Assembly (NCBI GenBank): GCA_013397865.1
Contig: VZTI01001770.1
Span: forward strand, 269,859 to 333,858
DNA from: Struthidea cinerea
Lineage: Eukaryota; Chordata; Aves; Passeriformes; Corcoracidae
DNA: 64,000 nucleotides
Reading direction: 5' to 3'
Shown: positions 50,401 to 55,900 of the stretch, in pieces
Numbering within the stretch: position 1 is the stretch's first letter
How the letters are laid out: each line of letters starts with the position of its first letter
The notes under the pieces: model-generated
Seen by the model: only the letters and a program-made list of their open reading frames with translations
What the model was told of the DNA's origin: nothing
Databases searched by the model: none
Translations under genes and position numbers: made by a program

Positions 50401-51669
50401 TTTAAACCTTAATTTCATTTCATAAAGAGTTGTTAAAATGCTTGCTTTTTGTTGGGAAAGATGTGGAAGCCTGCAGCAGAGCTCCTGCTGCCCCTGCCTC
50501 CTGCTTGTTCTGGTGTTATTCAGTTGGTTTTTAATTTATATGTATCATCACATACATTGTTAAATGTATCCTAGTTAAACCACCTGAGTAAAATCAGCAC
50601 AGGAATCAAGCAGAAGGGAGACTCTGGCCTTTGCTGTGAGGAGAGGTAGCTGCTCATCACTAATACTCTGTAGGACCTTAAGCCAGCACCACCATAGCTA
50701 CAAGAACAAAGCAGCTGCAGAACTTTGCTGGGTTTTCACAGGAGCCATGGAAACTCTGGGTGCTGCCTGTGACTTTTTTCTTTTTAAAGTATTGAGTAAA
50801 CTTTGATAATGTGTTTTGCAAAGGAGAAAAGATGCACCTGAGAGAGCAAATACTGAGCCAGCAGCCACACGAGAACATGAGCACCACCCTGAGAATGTCC
50901 AGAGCCCAGAGCTACTGTGTGTGTGGCTGCAACAGGGGTTGTTGGCGGCATTTGGCATGTGGGCACTGTCCCGTGCAGTCCTGTGTGCCTCTGGCTGCTC
51001 ATGTGCTGAAGCCAAACAAGCAAGAGTTGAAGCAGTGTGACCACAACTGAACTAAATTTGTGATGGTATTTTCTTTCCAGATTGACTGATGGCAACGAAT
51101 ACCTCTTCCAAGCCAAAGACGATGTAAGTGTGGTTTTCTTACGGCTTGTTACTGTGCTGTCTGTGCTGTTGTACCATGGGGAGAAGCAGCTGCTAAGAGC
51201 TGGTGTGCACTCAGTGTGTGGGTGATGTGTAGGCCCAGGGCTGCTGAGGCACAGCCTCTAGGAGGTGTCTCTGGAGGTGCACAGCCAGGGGGGATGGTTG
51301 GGGCTGTTTTTCCTTGCATTTCCCACCTGTGTCTGTTCCCCCTCTGCACTGTCGTGGGAGTCAGAGGGGCACGCTGGTTGTAACAGTTTTGTGCCTTTGG
51401 GGCTTGTTGAAGGAGGAGATGAACACGTGGATTCAGGCCATCACATCAGCGATCTCTTCGGACAAAATCGAAGTGTCCCCGACCACCCAGAGCACTCCAG
51501 CCTCCAGCCGTGCCCAGACCCTGCNNNNNNNNNNNNNNNNNNNNNNNNNNNNNNNNNNNNCCTGCCTGCCAGTGTCACAATAACCTGCGAGTCCAGCCCT
51601 GGCAAGCGGGAGAAAGACAAAGAGAAAGACAAAGAGAAAAGATTCAGCCTTTTTGGTAAAAAGAAGTGA
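5312..51669 (+). CDS. SPTBN1: SPTBN1, beta-II spectrin; 34 coding exons, N-terminal ~49 codons missing
   Basis: Beta-II spectrin pairs with alpha-II spectrin to form the tetramers that cross-link actin under the plasma membrane. It binds ankyrin through repeats 14-15 and phosphoinositides through its PH domain. The exons joined in order give an open frame of about 2310 codons that I recognise as almost colinear with human SPTBN1 (2364 residues): CH1 (about 55-158), CH2 (173-278), spectrin repeats 1-17 (about 303-2097), linker, PH (about 2197-2307) and a Lys-rich tail ending FSLFGKKK. The first exon here begins within the Asp codon of DEREAVQ, so the start exon and promoter lie upstream. Every exon junction keeps phase; all donors are GT except one GC. 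An N-gap interrupts the last coding exon. Domain limits and residue numbers use human numbering from memory and may be off by a few residues. SPTBN1 is chosen over SPTBN2/4 because of the near-identical repeats and the C-terminal tails. Confidence 0.98.
6576..6629. repeat. Imperfect two-copy tandem repeat, 25/29 bp
   Basis: The phrase GCTCAGAGCCCC...TCTCTGCCAGACT occurs twice head to tail, and the second copy carries a 4-base insertion. It is intronic, with no assigned function. Confidence 0.75.
7107..7168. repeat. Two-copy tandem repeat, 31-bp period
   Basis: Two adjacent 31-bp units begin TTACACACACCAAAA and end TATTCCAGGAGGAT. They differ at about two positions. It is intronic and likely a recent local duplication. 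Confidence 0.85.
9855..10028 (+). CDS. SPTBN1: SPTBN1 exon, residues ~101-158 (CH1 second half)
   Basis: Phase 0 at both ends, 58 codons, from PKPTKGRMRIHCLENV to WTIILRFQ. It contains DIVDGNHRLTLGLIWTIILR, the second actin-binding signature of tandem CH proteins. The donor CAG|gtagag is weak. Confidence 0.97.
10029..10650 (+). other. SPTBN1: SPTBN1 intron, 622 bp
   Basis: Nothing recognised beyond AT-rich sequence near 10.48-10.55 kb. Confidence 0.8.
10651..10742 (+). CDS. SPTBN1: SPTBN1 exon, residues ~159-189 (CH1-CH2 linker)
   Basis: Phase 0 start after ttttag. Encodes IQDISVETEDNKEKKSAKDA through KTA and the first two bases of a Gly codon. It is the linker between the CH domains and the start of CH2. 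Donor gtgagt. Confidence 0.97.
11114..11194 (+). CDS. SPTBN1: SPTBN1 exon, residues ~189-216 (CH2)
   Basis: Completes the split Gly, then YPNVNIHNFTTSWRDGMAFN through IHKH, and ends two bases into Arg. CH2 core with the conserved SWRDG(M)AFNALIH. The preceding intron, 10743-11113, shows nothing of note. Confidence 0.97.
11195..11906 (+). other. SPTBN1: SPTBN1 intron, 712 bp
   Basis: No feature recognised. Confidence 0.8.
11907..12022 (+). CDS. SPTBN1: SPTBN1 exon, residues ~216-255 (CH2)
   Basis: Completes Arg, then PDLIDFDKLKKSNAHYNLQN through LLDPE, ending one base into Asp. Part of CH2. Donor gtaaga. Confidence 0.97.
12023..12871 (+). other. SPTBN1: SPTBN1 intron, 849 bp
   Basis: Contains long open frames on both strands without any family signature. 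No element recognised. Confidence 0.8.
12872..12984 (+). CDS. SPTBN1: SPTBN1 exon, residues ~255-292 (end of CH2)
   Basis: Completes Asp, then ISVDHPDEKSIITYVVTYYH through VEGKRIGK, phase 0. It is the end of the actin-binding head and the helix leading to repeat 1. The donor AAG|gtttgc is weak. Confidence 0.97.
12985..13600 (+). other. SPTBN1: SPTBN1 intron, 616 bp
   Basis: No feature recognised. Confidence 0.8.
13601..13788 (+). CDS. SPTBN1: SPTBN1 exon, residues ~293-355 (spectrin repeat 1)
   Basis: Phase 0 start with VLDNAIETEKMIEKYESLAS, ending KPP plus two bases of Lys. First triple-helical repeat, with the repeat-typical Trp in LEWIEQT. Repeats 1-2 nucleate side-by-side pairing with alpha-spectrin. 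Confidence 0.97.
13789..15056 (+). other. SPTBN1: SPTBN1 intron, 1.27 kb, carrying a CR1 fragment
   Basis: Contains the CR1 3' end at 14795-14996, close upstream of the acceptor. Otherwise unique AT-rich sequence. Confidence 0.85.
14795..14996 (+). mobile_element. CR1 LINE fragment, 3' end
   Basis: Matches the familiar avian CR1 3' region: a 'ggcacaggctgcccagag' block, then 'ccatccctggaag', then 'aaggtcctttccaaccc', closing with a degraded ATTCTATG-type tail (ccatgattctataatt). A 5'-truncated, non-coding relic of about 200 bp. Family assignment is from memory of the consensus. Confidence 0.9.
15057..15174 (+). CDS. SPTBN1: SPTBN1 exon, residues ~355-394 (spectrin repeat 1)
   Basis: Completes Lys, then FTEKGNLEVLLFTIQSKMRA through GKLISDINK, phase 0. 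Donor gtaaac. Confidence 0.97.
15175..16460 (+). other. SPTBN1: SPTBN1 intron, 1.29 kb
   Basis: GC-rich stretch at 15.3-15.7 kb including a short GGGCA-type run near 15545. No coding or mobile element recognised. Confidence 0.8.
16461..16619 (+). CDS. SPTBN1: SPTBN1 exon, residues ~395-447 (repeats 1-2)
   Basis: Phase 0 at both ends, AWERLEKAEHERELALRNEL to ENQRLVSQ. End of repeat 1 and start of repeat 2 with the conserved AWERLE helix. The donor CAG|gtgctg is weak. Confidence 0.97.
16620..17223 (+). other. SPTBN1: SPTBN1 intron, 604 bp
   Basis: AT-rich with a TATATGTGTATATTTATTTA-like stretch around 16730-16760. No element recognised. Confidence 0.8.
17224..17526 (+). CDS. SPTBN1: SPTBN1 exon, residues ~448-548 (repeats 2-3)
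   Basis: 101 codons in phase 0, DNFGFDLPAVEAATKKHEAI to YIMDWMDEMK. Repeat 2 body and first helix of repeat 3. Unusually CpG-rich codon use for this gene around 17280-17460. Confidence 0.97.
17527..18318 (+). other. SPTBN1: SPTBN1 intron, 792 bp
   Basis: A-rich tract near 17700-17730. Nothing else recognised. Confidence 0.8.
18319..18472 (+). CDS. SPTBN1: SPTBN1 exon, residues ~549-600 (repeat 3)
   Basis: Phase 0 start VLLLSQDYGKHLLGVEDLLQ, ending DGE plus one base of Gly. Shows the repeat hallmark 'DYGKHLLGVEDLLQKH'. Donor gtaacc. Confidence 0.97.
18473..19124 (+). other. SPTBN1: SPTBN1 intron, 652 bp
   Basis: No feature recognised. Confidence 0.8.
19125..19995 (+). CDS. SPTBN1: SPTBN1 large exon, residues ~600-890 (repeats 3-6)
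   Basis: 871 nt, the largest exon here. It completes Gly, then YKPCDPQVIRDRVAHMEFCY through LEDLEVIQH and two bases of Arg. It carries the end of repeat 3, all of repeats 4 and 5 and the start of repeat 6. The repeat signature DDYGKDLTSVVRLLSKH is at about 660 and the Trp of DIDAWMLDILK in repeat 5. Open throughout with no frame break. Confidence 0.98.
20134..20268 (+). CDS. SPTBN1: SPTBN1 exon, residues ~890-935 (repeat 6)
   Basis: Completes Arg, then FESLEPEMNNQASRVAVVNQ through DKLNT and two bases of Arg. The segment HSGHPGEKIKAQ seems one residue shorter than the human sequence as I remember it. It follows a 138-bp intron. Confidence 0.97.
20269..20873 (+). other. SPTBN1: SPTBN1 intron, 605 bp
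   Basis: No feature recognised. The 3' part happens to be open in the frame of the next exon. Confidence 0.8.
20874..21630 (+). CDS. SPTBN1: SPTBN1 large exon, residues ~935-1187 (repeats 6-9)
   Basis: 757 nt. Completes Arg, then WSQFRELVDRKKDALLSALS through KQAEAFLNNQ, phase 0. It holds the end of repeat 6, repeats 7 and 8 and the first helix of repeat 9. It ends with CAG followed by GCAAGT, a GC donor. Confidence 0.98.
21631..21632 (+). promoter_or_regulatory. SPTBN1: Non-canonical GC splice donor (GC-AG intron 21631-21847)
   Basis: The frame requires the exon to end at CAG (Gln, ...FLNNQ) and resume at GAATATGTTTTGGC (EYVLAHTEM). The donor is CAG|GCAAGT, the consensus GC-AG form. The nearest GT, at 21635, would shift the frame. 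Confidence 0.93.
21848..22050 (+). CDS. SPTBN1: SPTBN1 exon, residues ~1188-1255 (repeat 9)
   Basis: Phase 0 start EYVLAHTEMPTTLEGAEAAI, ending DSIDD plus two bases of Arg. Donor gtaagg. Confidence 0.97.
22051..26845 (+). other. SPTBN1: SPTBN1 intron, 4.8 kb
   Basis: No coding exon or clear mobile element recognised. Mostly unique sequence with several unremarkable short open frames. Confidence 0.8.
26846..26936 (+). CDS. SPTBN1: SPTBN1 exon, residues ~1255-1285 (repeats 9-10)
   Basis: Completes Arg, then HRKNREAASELLMRLKDNRD through FLQDCQE, phase 0. Donor gtaaat. Confidence 0.96.
26937..30656 (+). other. SPTBN1: SPTBN1 intron, 3.7 kb
   Basis: No exon or element recognised. GC-richer unique sequence at 28.1-29.1 kb. 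Confidence 0.8.
30657..30803 (+). CDS. SPTBN1: SPTBN1 exon, residues ~1286-1334 (repeat 10)
   Basis: 49 codons, phase 0, LSLWINEKMLTAQDMSYDEA to EWLEKIEK. Includes the repeat Trp in LSLWINEK. Donor gtaagt. Confidence 0.97.
30804..32151 (+). other. SPTBN1: SPTBN1 intron, 1.35 kb
   Basis: No feature recognised. Confidence 0.8.
32152..32415 (+). CDS. SPTBN1: SPTBN1 exon, residues ~1335-1422 (repeats 10-11)
   Basis: 88 codons, phase 0, EGMQLIAEKPETEAVVKEKL to DDYGKDLTSVNILLKKQQ. End of repeat 10 and first half of repeat 11. Confidence 0.97.
32702..32926 (+). CDS. SPTBN1: SPTBN1 exon, residues ~1423-1497 (repeat 11; DEVD motif)
   Basis: 75 codons, phase 0, MLENQMDVRKKEIEELQSQA to FNRDVEDEI. Codons 32792-32803 encode DEVD (followed by Gly), the motif reported as a caspase-3 cleavage site in mammalian beta-II spectrin. 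Donor gtgagt. Confidence 0.97.
33071..33160 (+). CDS. SPTBN1: SPTBN1 exon, residues ~1498-1527 (repeat 12)
   Basis: 30 codons, phase 0, LWVGERMPIATSTDHGHNLQ to LLIKKNQ. The flanking introns are only 144 and 241 bp. Confidence 0.97.
33402..33680 (+). CDS. SPTBN1: SPTBN1 exon, residues ~1528-1620 (repeats 12-13)
   Basis: 93 codons, phase 0, TLQKEIQGHQPRIDDIFERS to YMMSEEKAK. Contains ITESSPNAEVIQQRL, which diverges from the human segment as I recall it more than the surrounding sequence does. Confidence 0.97.
33681..34789 (+). other. SPTBN1: SPTBN1 intron, 1.1 kb
   Basis: Contains a short imperfect tandem duplication near 34043-34086 (CACCAGC.TTGACTCCCAG twice) and a CAGTTCGGTC doublet near 33950. 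Nothing else recognised. Confidence 0.8.
34790..34920 (+). CDS. SPTBN1: SPTBN1 exon, residues ~1621-1664 (repeat 13)
   Basis: Phase 0 start DEQSAVSMLKKHQILEQAVE, ending NHPE plus two bases of Ser. Donor gtatta is weak. Confidence 0.97.
34921..36226 (+). other. SPTBN1: SPTBN1 intron, 1.3 kb
   Basis: No feature recognised. Confidence 0.8.
36227..36431 (+). CDS. SPTBN1: SPTBN1 exon, residues ~1664-1732 (repeats 13-14, ankyrin-binding side)
   Basis: Completes Ser, then ERISMRQSKVDKLYAGLKDL through GQDYEHVT, phase 0. End of repeat 13 and start of repeat 14, which with repeat 15 forms the ankyrin ZU5 docking surface in beta spectrins. Confidence 0.97.
36542..36916 (+). CDS. SPTBN1: SPTBN1 exon, residues ~1733-1857 (repeats 14-15, ankyrin binding)
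   Basis: 125 codons, phase 0, MLQERFREFARDTGNIGQER to DIQALGTQ. Carries most of repeat 14 and the first half of repeat 15. It appears nearly identical to the mammalian protein. It follows a 110-bp intron, the shortest here. Confidence 0.98.
36917..38621 (+). other. SPTBN1: SPTBN1 intron, 1.7 kb
   Basis: T/G-rich low-complexity stretch at about 37255-37325. No element recognised. Confidence 0.8.
38622..38866 (+). CDS. SPTBN1: SPTBN1 exon, residues ~1858-1939 (repeats 15-16)
   Basis: Phase 0 start VRQLQEDAARLQAAYAGDKA, ending AQEKP plus two bases of Arg. End of repeat 15 and first helix of repeat 16 (RDLMLWMEDVIRQIE). Confidence 0.97.
38867..39198 (+). other. SPTBN1: SPTBN1 intron, 332 bp
   Basis: No feature recognised. 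Confidence 0.8.
39199..39337 (+). CDS. SPTBN1: SPTBN1 exon, residues ~1939-1985 (repeat 16)
   Basis: Completes Arg, then DVSSVELLMNNHQGIKAEID through HYASEE, phase 0. Donor gtacca is weak. Confidence 0.97.
39338..40237 (+). other. SPTBN1: SPTBN1 intron, 900 bp
   Basis: No feature recognised. Confidence 0.8.
40238..40322 (+). CDS. SPTBN1: SPTBN1 exon, residues ~1986-2014 (repeat 16)
   Basis: Phase 0 start IKEKLLQLTEKRKEMIDKWE, ending WLRL plus one base of Ile. Donor gtaagg. Confidence 0.97.
40323..40874 (+). other. SPTBN1: SPTBN1 intron, 552 bp
   Basis: No feature recognised. Confidence 0.8.
40875..41071 (+). CDS. SPTBN1: SPTBN1 exon, residues ~2014-2079 (partial repeat 17, tetramer site)
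   Basis: Completes Ile, then LEVHQFSRDASVAEAWLLGQ through ALERLTT, phase 0. The two-helix partial repeat that pairs with the single N-terminal helix of alpha-spectrin to make tetramers. Donor gtgagt. Confidence 0.97.
41072..42138 (+). other. SPTBN1: SPTBN1 intron, 1.07 kb
   Basis: No feature recognised. Confidence 0.8.
42139..42245 (+). CDS. SPTBN1: SPTBN1 exon, residues ~2080-2115 (end of repeat 17, linker)
   Basis: Phase 0 start LELLEVRRQQEEEERKRQPP, ending SQQQ plus two bases of Trp. A highly charged segment followed by a Pro-rich linker. Donor gtgagc. Confidence 0.97.
42246..42781 (+). other. SPTBN1: SPTBN1 intron, 536 bp
   Basis: No feature recognised. Confidence 0.8.
42782..42845 (+). 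CDS. SPTBN1: SPTBN1 exon, residues ~2115-2136 (long-isoform form)
   Basis: Completes Trp, then DGTKGEQVSQNGLPSDQESP and Arg, ending in phase 0 at CGG|gttagt. The T at donor +3 makes this a weak donor, fitting alternative use: if it is not spliced, the short C-terminus is made. Confidence 0.95.
42782..42932 (+). CDS. SPTBN1: SPTBN1 alternative terminal exon, PH-less short isoform
   Basis: Reading through the weak donor at 42846 adds 28 residues, starting VSYRSQTYQNYKNF and ending DRSWSGL, then TGA at 42930-42932. I recognise this tail as the C-terminus of the mammalian short SPTBN1 isoform (2155 residues in human, as I recall), which lacks the PH domain. The frame and residue identity, continuing across a splice site with no need to be coding otherwise, argue that it is real and conserved. 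The protein would keep all repeats and the tetramer site but lose PH-mediated phosphoinositide binding. Confidence 0.93.
43237..43255. repeat. Perfect 8-bp inverted repeat with 3-nt loop
   Basis: GATGTAAT, GAG, ATTACATC. It lies in the putative 3' UTR of the short isoform. It could form a small hairpin or be chance. Confidence 0.7.
43497..43513 (+). terminator. SPTBN1: Paired AATAAA poly(A) signals, short isoform (candidate)
   Basis: AATAAA at 43497-43502 and again at 43508-43513, about 570 bases after the short-isoform stop. Actual use is not shown by sequence. Confidence 0.45.
43709..43714 (+). terminator. SPTBN1: AATAAA poly(A) signal, short isoform (candidate)
   Basis: GAAATAAAATAC, 780 bases after the short-isoform stop, followed within 60 bases by a T-rich and then GT-containing stretch (ctctttattttacataggtgc). 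Confidence 0.45.
47568..47605 (+). mobile_element. Possible MIR-type SINE scrap
   Basis: TTTCCCGTCTCTCCACC followed by TATAAAATGGGTACTAAT resembles the MIR/CORE-SINE stretch 'tttcctcatctgtaaaatggggataat'. Very short, so only suggestive. Confidence 0.35.
47786..48024 (+). CDS. SPTBN1: SPTBN1 exon, residues ~2137-2216 (linker, start of PH)
   Basis: Phase 0 start VAETAETNEMVNGAAEQRTS, ending KKASS plus two bases of Arg. Ser/Thr/Pro-rich linker (SSKESSPVPSPTSDRK), then the first PH strand MEGFLHRKHEWETH. The second reported mammalian caspase site in this segment (ETVD, from memory) reads ETAE here. It is used only in PH-containing transcripts. Confidence 0.96.
48025..49262 (+). other. SPTBN1: SPTBN1 intron, 1.24 kb
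   Basis: Contains the MIR-like relic at 48232-48335. Nothing else recognised. Confidence 0.8.
48232..48335 (-). mobile_element. MIR/CORE-SINE-like relic
   Basis: On the + strand it reads 'aggtggaaaactgaggcaga', 'gactttccc', 'ggcagtagtgggatttgatt', 'ccagatctct' in the order and spacing of a reverse-oriented MIR ('ggaaactgaggcacagag ... acttgccc ... gtggcagagctgggatt ... cccaggtct'). It is heavily diverged, consistent with an ancient amniote insertion. Recognised from memory of the MIR consensus. Confidence 0.6.
49263..49436 (+). CDS. SPTBN1: SPTBN1 exon, residues ~2216-2274 (PH domain)
   Basis: Completes Arg, then SWHNVYCVINNQEMGFYKDS through KKKKHVFKL and two bases of Arg. Core strands of the PH domain, with the basic KKKKH patch near the lipid-binding face. 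Donor gtaaac. Confidence 0.97.
49437..51080 (+). other. SPTBN1: SPTBN1 intron, 1.64 kb
   Basis: No exon recognised. AT-rich unique sequence. Confidence 0.8.
51081..51123 (+). CDS. SPTBN1: SPTBN1 micro-sized exon, residues ~2274-2288 (PH domain)
   Basis: 43 nt. Completes Arg, then LTDGNEYLFQAKDD, phase 0. Acceptor ttccag, donor gtaagt. The following intron, 51124-51412, holds nothing of note. Confidence 0.97.
51413..51669 (+). CDS. SPTBN1: SPTBN1 last coding exon (PH C-terminal helix and tail), interrupted by N-gap
   Basis: Phase 0 start EEMNTWIQAITSAISSDK, the conserved Trp helix closing the PH domain. It continues through TQSTPASSRAQTL, then 36 N, then LPASVTITCESSPGKREKDK to FSLFGKKK and TGA at 51667-51669. 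With 36 N the reading frame upstream (codon at 51521) and downstream (codon at 51562) of the gap do not agree. Collapsing a 5-base overlap restores a frame matching orthologues. The (KDKE)n basic tail is typical of long beta-II spectrin. Confidence 0.95.
51525..51560. other. Assembly gap, 36 N, probably spurious
   Basis: The left flank ends ...CCCTGC and the right flank starts CCTGCCTGCC. The 5-base suffix/prefix CCTGC is shared. A direct join gives AQTL-PAS, as in other vertebrates. The written gap length is incompatible with the reading frame. Confidence 0.85.
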
Positions 51670-51894
51670 ATTCCATCTCCACACACTGCACTTCTCTGAC
51701 CGTTCCAGTGGAATTCCAGCATGCGAGCTCAGAACCAATACGTTACTCTCTGTGCCTCATGTTCCTCAATGTGATTGACATTTTTTTATTTATAGAGCAT
51801 TTTAAAATTAAAAAAGCCAACAAAAAAAAAAAAGAATCTAAAGTTACAAATGTATGAGGTGCATTGGGCAGCTTCTGTAGGAGAGGGAGGACCA

Positions 51895-51952
51895 GGTTTT
51901 GGGGGTTTGTTTTTGTTTTTGTTTGTGGGTTTTTTTGTCTTTTTTTTTTTTA
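51895..51952. repeat. T/G-rich low-complexity tract in 3' UTR
   Basis: Runs of T interrupted by G (gtttgtttttgtttttgtttg, then T11). Slippage-prone sequence. Confidence 0.8.
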
Positions 51953-52443
51953 ATGAAGTTAATGTAGATTAGATCTTAATATTTAAACTGTTCCTCAATT
52001 TTGTGAGGCTGTCTTGGAAAATAACCCACTCCTAATGCTATTGGTATGCAAGGCAGCGGTGCTTTTGAATCTACTGTGCACATGAGAAACAAATGTACAA
52101 ATTCTCAAAGGCATTCACTTCCAGTTAAGGTTGTTATGCTGAGTCCTGACTAATAGAGCCTCCCCTTGCAATTCTAACAGGAATTAAAGTGGTAGTGTGT
52201 TCTCTTTGCTGTAACAGAGTGCAGGTATGCGTTGACTCACAGCCCAACGTTGGTATTAACACCACCTGAAGCGTCCCCGCATCGAGTACGACAGATAAGA
52301 ATGTTGGTGTTCAAGATGGATTAACAGGCTGGTACAGTTTTAAATAAGCTGTAATTTCAAATTTCTTTTTTTTTTTTTCCGAAATACATTATATTGTATG
52401 TTTCAGATAATTCTAGTACAAAGTATAATAAGACTAGATGTAT

Positions 52444-52449
52444 AATAAA
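52444..52449 (+). terminator. SPTBN1: AATAAA poly(A) signal (candidate)
   Basis: TATAATAAACCC, 775 bases past the long-isoform stop. Confidence 0.5.
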
Positions 52450-52868
52450 CCCTTTAAAATCATCGATAAGTGTAAAAGTGGAACTGAAGCATTTACTGGA
52501 AAAGTAATGTTACTCAAATGGTTACTTGCTTGTCAGCTGCAGCACTGTGTGTTATAATTTTGCTACATTACCTTGCTCTTTGATACATAGTGTGCATTTC
52601 TGTCACTGTAACTATTGTAATGAAAAATTTTCATCTTACTGCACAATCAAAAATTACATTTAATAGGAATGAACTTTCAATGACTGGGCCTGTAGTCAAG
52701 AGTAGTACTGGAACTGGCTTTCAGTTGTATCGAACTGTACCTCTAGACTTTTACCCTATCTGTTAAATATATGCGATGTCATTAAATGCTTTTAAAACTA
52801 AATATGCTGGGTAAGTTTCTTATTTCATTTCTGATGATGTTAAATCATAATTTTGAAAGAGGATCAAA

Positions 52869-52874
52869 AATAAA
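52869..52874 (+). terminator. SPTBN1: AATAAA poly(A) signal (best candidate, long isoform)
   Basis: CAAAAATAAAGTTATTTT, 1.2 kb past the stop, followed by a TGTG-containing stretch (ctcctgtgcactg). A further AATAAA lies at 53049-53054, so more than one end is possible. Confidence 0.6.
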
Positions 52875-52900
52875 GTTATTTTAAAATGTCATCTCTCCTG

Positions 52901-55900
52901 TGCACTGAAACTGATGTCTTCAAATGTAATTCCATTCTTTTGTGCGAAAATTCATTCTGCAGTAGTTGTTTTCTCTCTTCCCACTTTTCTTTCCCTTCAC
53001 TTCCCACCTGCCCTCCCTTTTACCCTACGTCCCAAATTAAGTGCCAAAAATAAAGAGAAAAGGAATTAAATTAATATTTTGCAAGATATTCTGATATAGA
53101 TACTCTTTGTGGGAAGTGAAACCAGCAGAGTGGATGGGAGTAAGCACATCAGAGGCTGGGGCAATGGAGTTCCCTGAACATTTACCCGATGGAGGTAAAG
53201 CTCCATGTTCCAGCTGGCAGCAAAAGGACATAATTTTGAGTAGGCACCAGTCTCCAACTTTTTACCCACCTTTTGCTCAAGTGCTTGCATCCTGTCCTTT
53301 GGATGCCACCCAGGGAACCTTCTAATAGGAATAGCTCTAAGAAGTTCCAATATGTTTTAAAATCAATGAAATGTAAGGAACCTGGGTTTTAATGTATTGT
53401 GATTGTTAAAATATGGTCAAATATTAATTTTGATGGAAAGCAGATAAACTGAAAACTCACGTGTTTCCAACTGACAGTTTCCTGAACATGTGACCAATAC
53501 GGTGTCTTAAATTATTTTCATGGAGTGTACAGTGTTCTCTGGGTTTTTCTTGTTTTCCAAAGTTTTTGGTTATTAAACAAGGGAGTATTCATGCACACAA
53601 GTTTTTACTCTGTAATGTTATATTGTTCAGTCTAATTATTAGTAAAATGTAGGCTAACACTGCTAGTATTGTAAATGTAAAATTTAATACCGTAGAAAAC
53701 GCCGAGGTTTAACCTTATTAGAGGCTATGAAACAATTTGCTGAGTTGATTAACATGCACAGAGATGTTGATGCCTTACATACGTGTCACTTGAAATGAGC
53801 TGGCGCAATGAGCAGTCAGGTAGATGGATCTCGACAGCCTGTAGTGTGTGGTTCTGTAGTGATTTAGTTGAACTTTGCCTTTAGAGTTGTTTTCTTGTTT
53901 GTCTCACTCCTTACTGGAAGTTGTTCCCAAGAATGACTTGAATAAAAATCCTTTCTGCTTAGGGACTGATTGGAAGTTGCTGAGGAGCAGGAGTGAATCC
54001 CAGTAAGCCTTGGAGCCTCGGGGAGCAGTTCCCTGCAGGGAGAGGTCAGGAGGAGCCTCCCCGGACAGAGCCAGGTCAGAGAAGTCAGGTCAGTGCACAC
54101 ATCTGTGCGCCAGGGCAGGAGGGAGAGGAGTGCGGGAATCTCTTGGGTCATGTGAAGGGAGGGACTGCTGCTGGAAAATAGCAGGGGAAGAGGAAACTGC
54201 AAAGGTGGGTGATGGAAATGGGGCTGAAGCAGGAGCAGGCTGTCACTGCCACCGGTGTCACCTGCTGAGAGGTGGCCGTGACACTTTCTGAATTGCACCA
54301 GTGACCTTGGCTGGACTGCTGACAGTTGGAATGTTCTGTTCCTCCTGGAGCCTCACTGAAGGGTAAGGATTTCTAGCACAGTATAACACATTACTTCAGC
54401 TGTTTTGTACCTAAGTTGTGATATTTCCACTGGAGATACATTGCAAAAGTCATACAGAACCTGAACCTAAAAATTTTCAAAGAAAATTAATTAAGGCAAA
54501 CCACTTCCCAGCTGTGTTGCTTGTCATTGGTAAGAAGAGGAATTGTCCTGTAGTCAGGCCAGTCTCCCTTTTTCCCTCTTGGAGGGACCCTCACATCGCA
54601 TTCCAAGCTAAGGGAAGGTGTCAGAGGGTCCTTCCCATATCCTGGCAAATTGAGTAAAATGTGGGGAAAAAACCCAGAACTCCTTGGCCACCAGAATTTA
54701 GTATGTGTTGGTGGAAGGGTTTTGTTTTAGATTAATGCAAATAATCTGTTAATCTATTTGTTCAGCACAGGGAATATGCTCTGTGCTAGGGCTGTACTCT
54801 GTATGAGGAAGATTAATGGTAATGGTAAAGGAAAAGAAAGGAATTCTTAATCTCTGTCCTGGTGAAATATTGGTTTAGATGTTTTTTCCCTTCACCATGG
54901 TCTCCTTTCTTATGCTTGAGTTCACAGACTCTCAGTGGTTAGGGTCTTTAAGAATCTAACTTTGCAATAAATAACTTGCAGGTATGATAGTTTTGCTACT
55001 TCTGGTGGCTGGGTTGTTGTTTGGTTGGGGTTTTTTTTGCTAACCACAGGTGGCTGAAGAAATACAGAAACTTGAATCACAGTGAGTTGGAACAAACATT
55101 AGTCCTTTTTATTTAAAAACATAATCAGAATATCAGGCTGTGCTAAATCCCTGATCAATGTTAAGAATGAAATTACTGGAAGAAGTGGACACCTCAGCCC
55201 TGTCCGTGGACTGCCCAGTCGAGGCCAATCCCCTCAGCAGGTCCCTGTGGTGTGTCCGGAGAGCCTGGAGCAGGTGCCCTGCTGTGGAAGGGGGTGCAGG
55301 GGTGGCGTGTGCCTCAGCCGCCGTCCCCGGGCGCCGCGGAGCCGCCCGAGCCCCACGTGGGCGCATCTGCAGTGTGTCATAATGCAGCACAGCCCGCCCG
55401 CAGCCCGAGCGGCCGGGCCGGCCTGCCGGGGCCCTCCCCTGCGGGGCAGCCCCAGGACACACGGCCAGGGACATCAAACGGGCTGCTTGGCTTTGAAACA
55501 CCTAATGGAACGAAAGGAAAGCATTTTGTGCGTCGGTGCCTGCCGGATCCTCCCCTGTTCAGCACCACCCCCCAGCTGATCAGCCCGGTGGTGGTGAACG
55601 ACACAGCTACAGTGCGGTGTGAATACACATTTCTCTGTGTCTGAAATAGCATTTACTTTGTATTCCAAAGTAAGGAATGCCACACAATACTCCTTCTCTG
55701 TTAGATGAGACGCTGGGGTGGCTCATTACGTTGTAACGGCAAAAATTATCCGGGCCTAACATAAATTTTGTTACAAGTCTGTTATTGCTGCTGCTGTTCT
55801 CCCATGCCCAGCTGAGACAAAACTGTCCCTTGCTCACCGAGTGCCGGCATCGTCCATGAGAGGTCACTGTATCCAGGGAGATGCTGAGCTGCGGCAGAGC

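Larger units (their letters stand above)
51670..52900 (+). other. SPTBN1: SPTBN1 long-isoform 3' UTR (3' limit approximate)
   Basis: Follows the TGA. AT-rich, with a T/G low-complexity tract at 51895-51952 and several ATTTA motifs. Candidate poly(A) signals follow at 52444, 52869 and 53049. The exact end is an inference. Confidence 0.75.
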
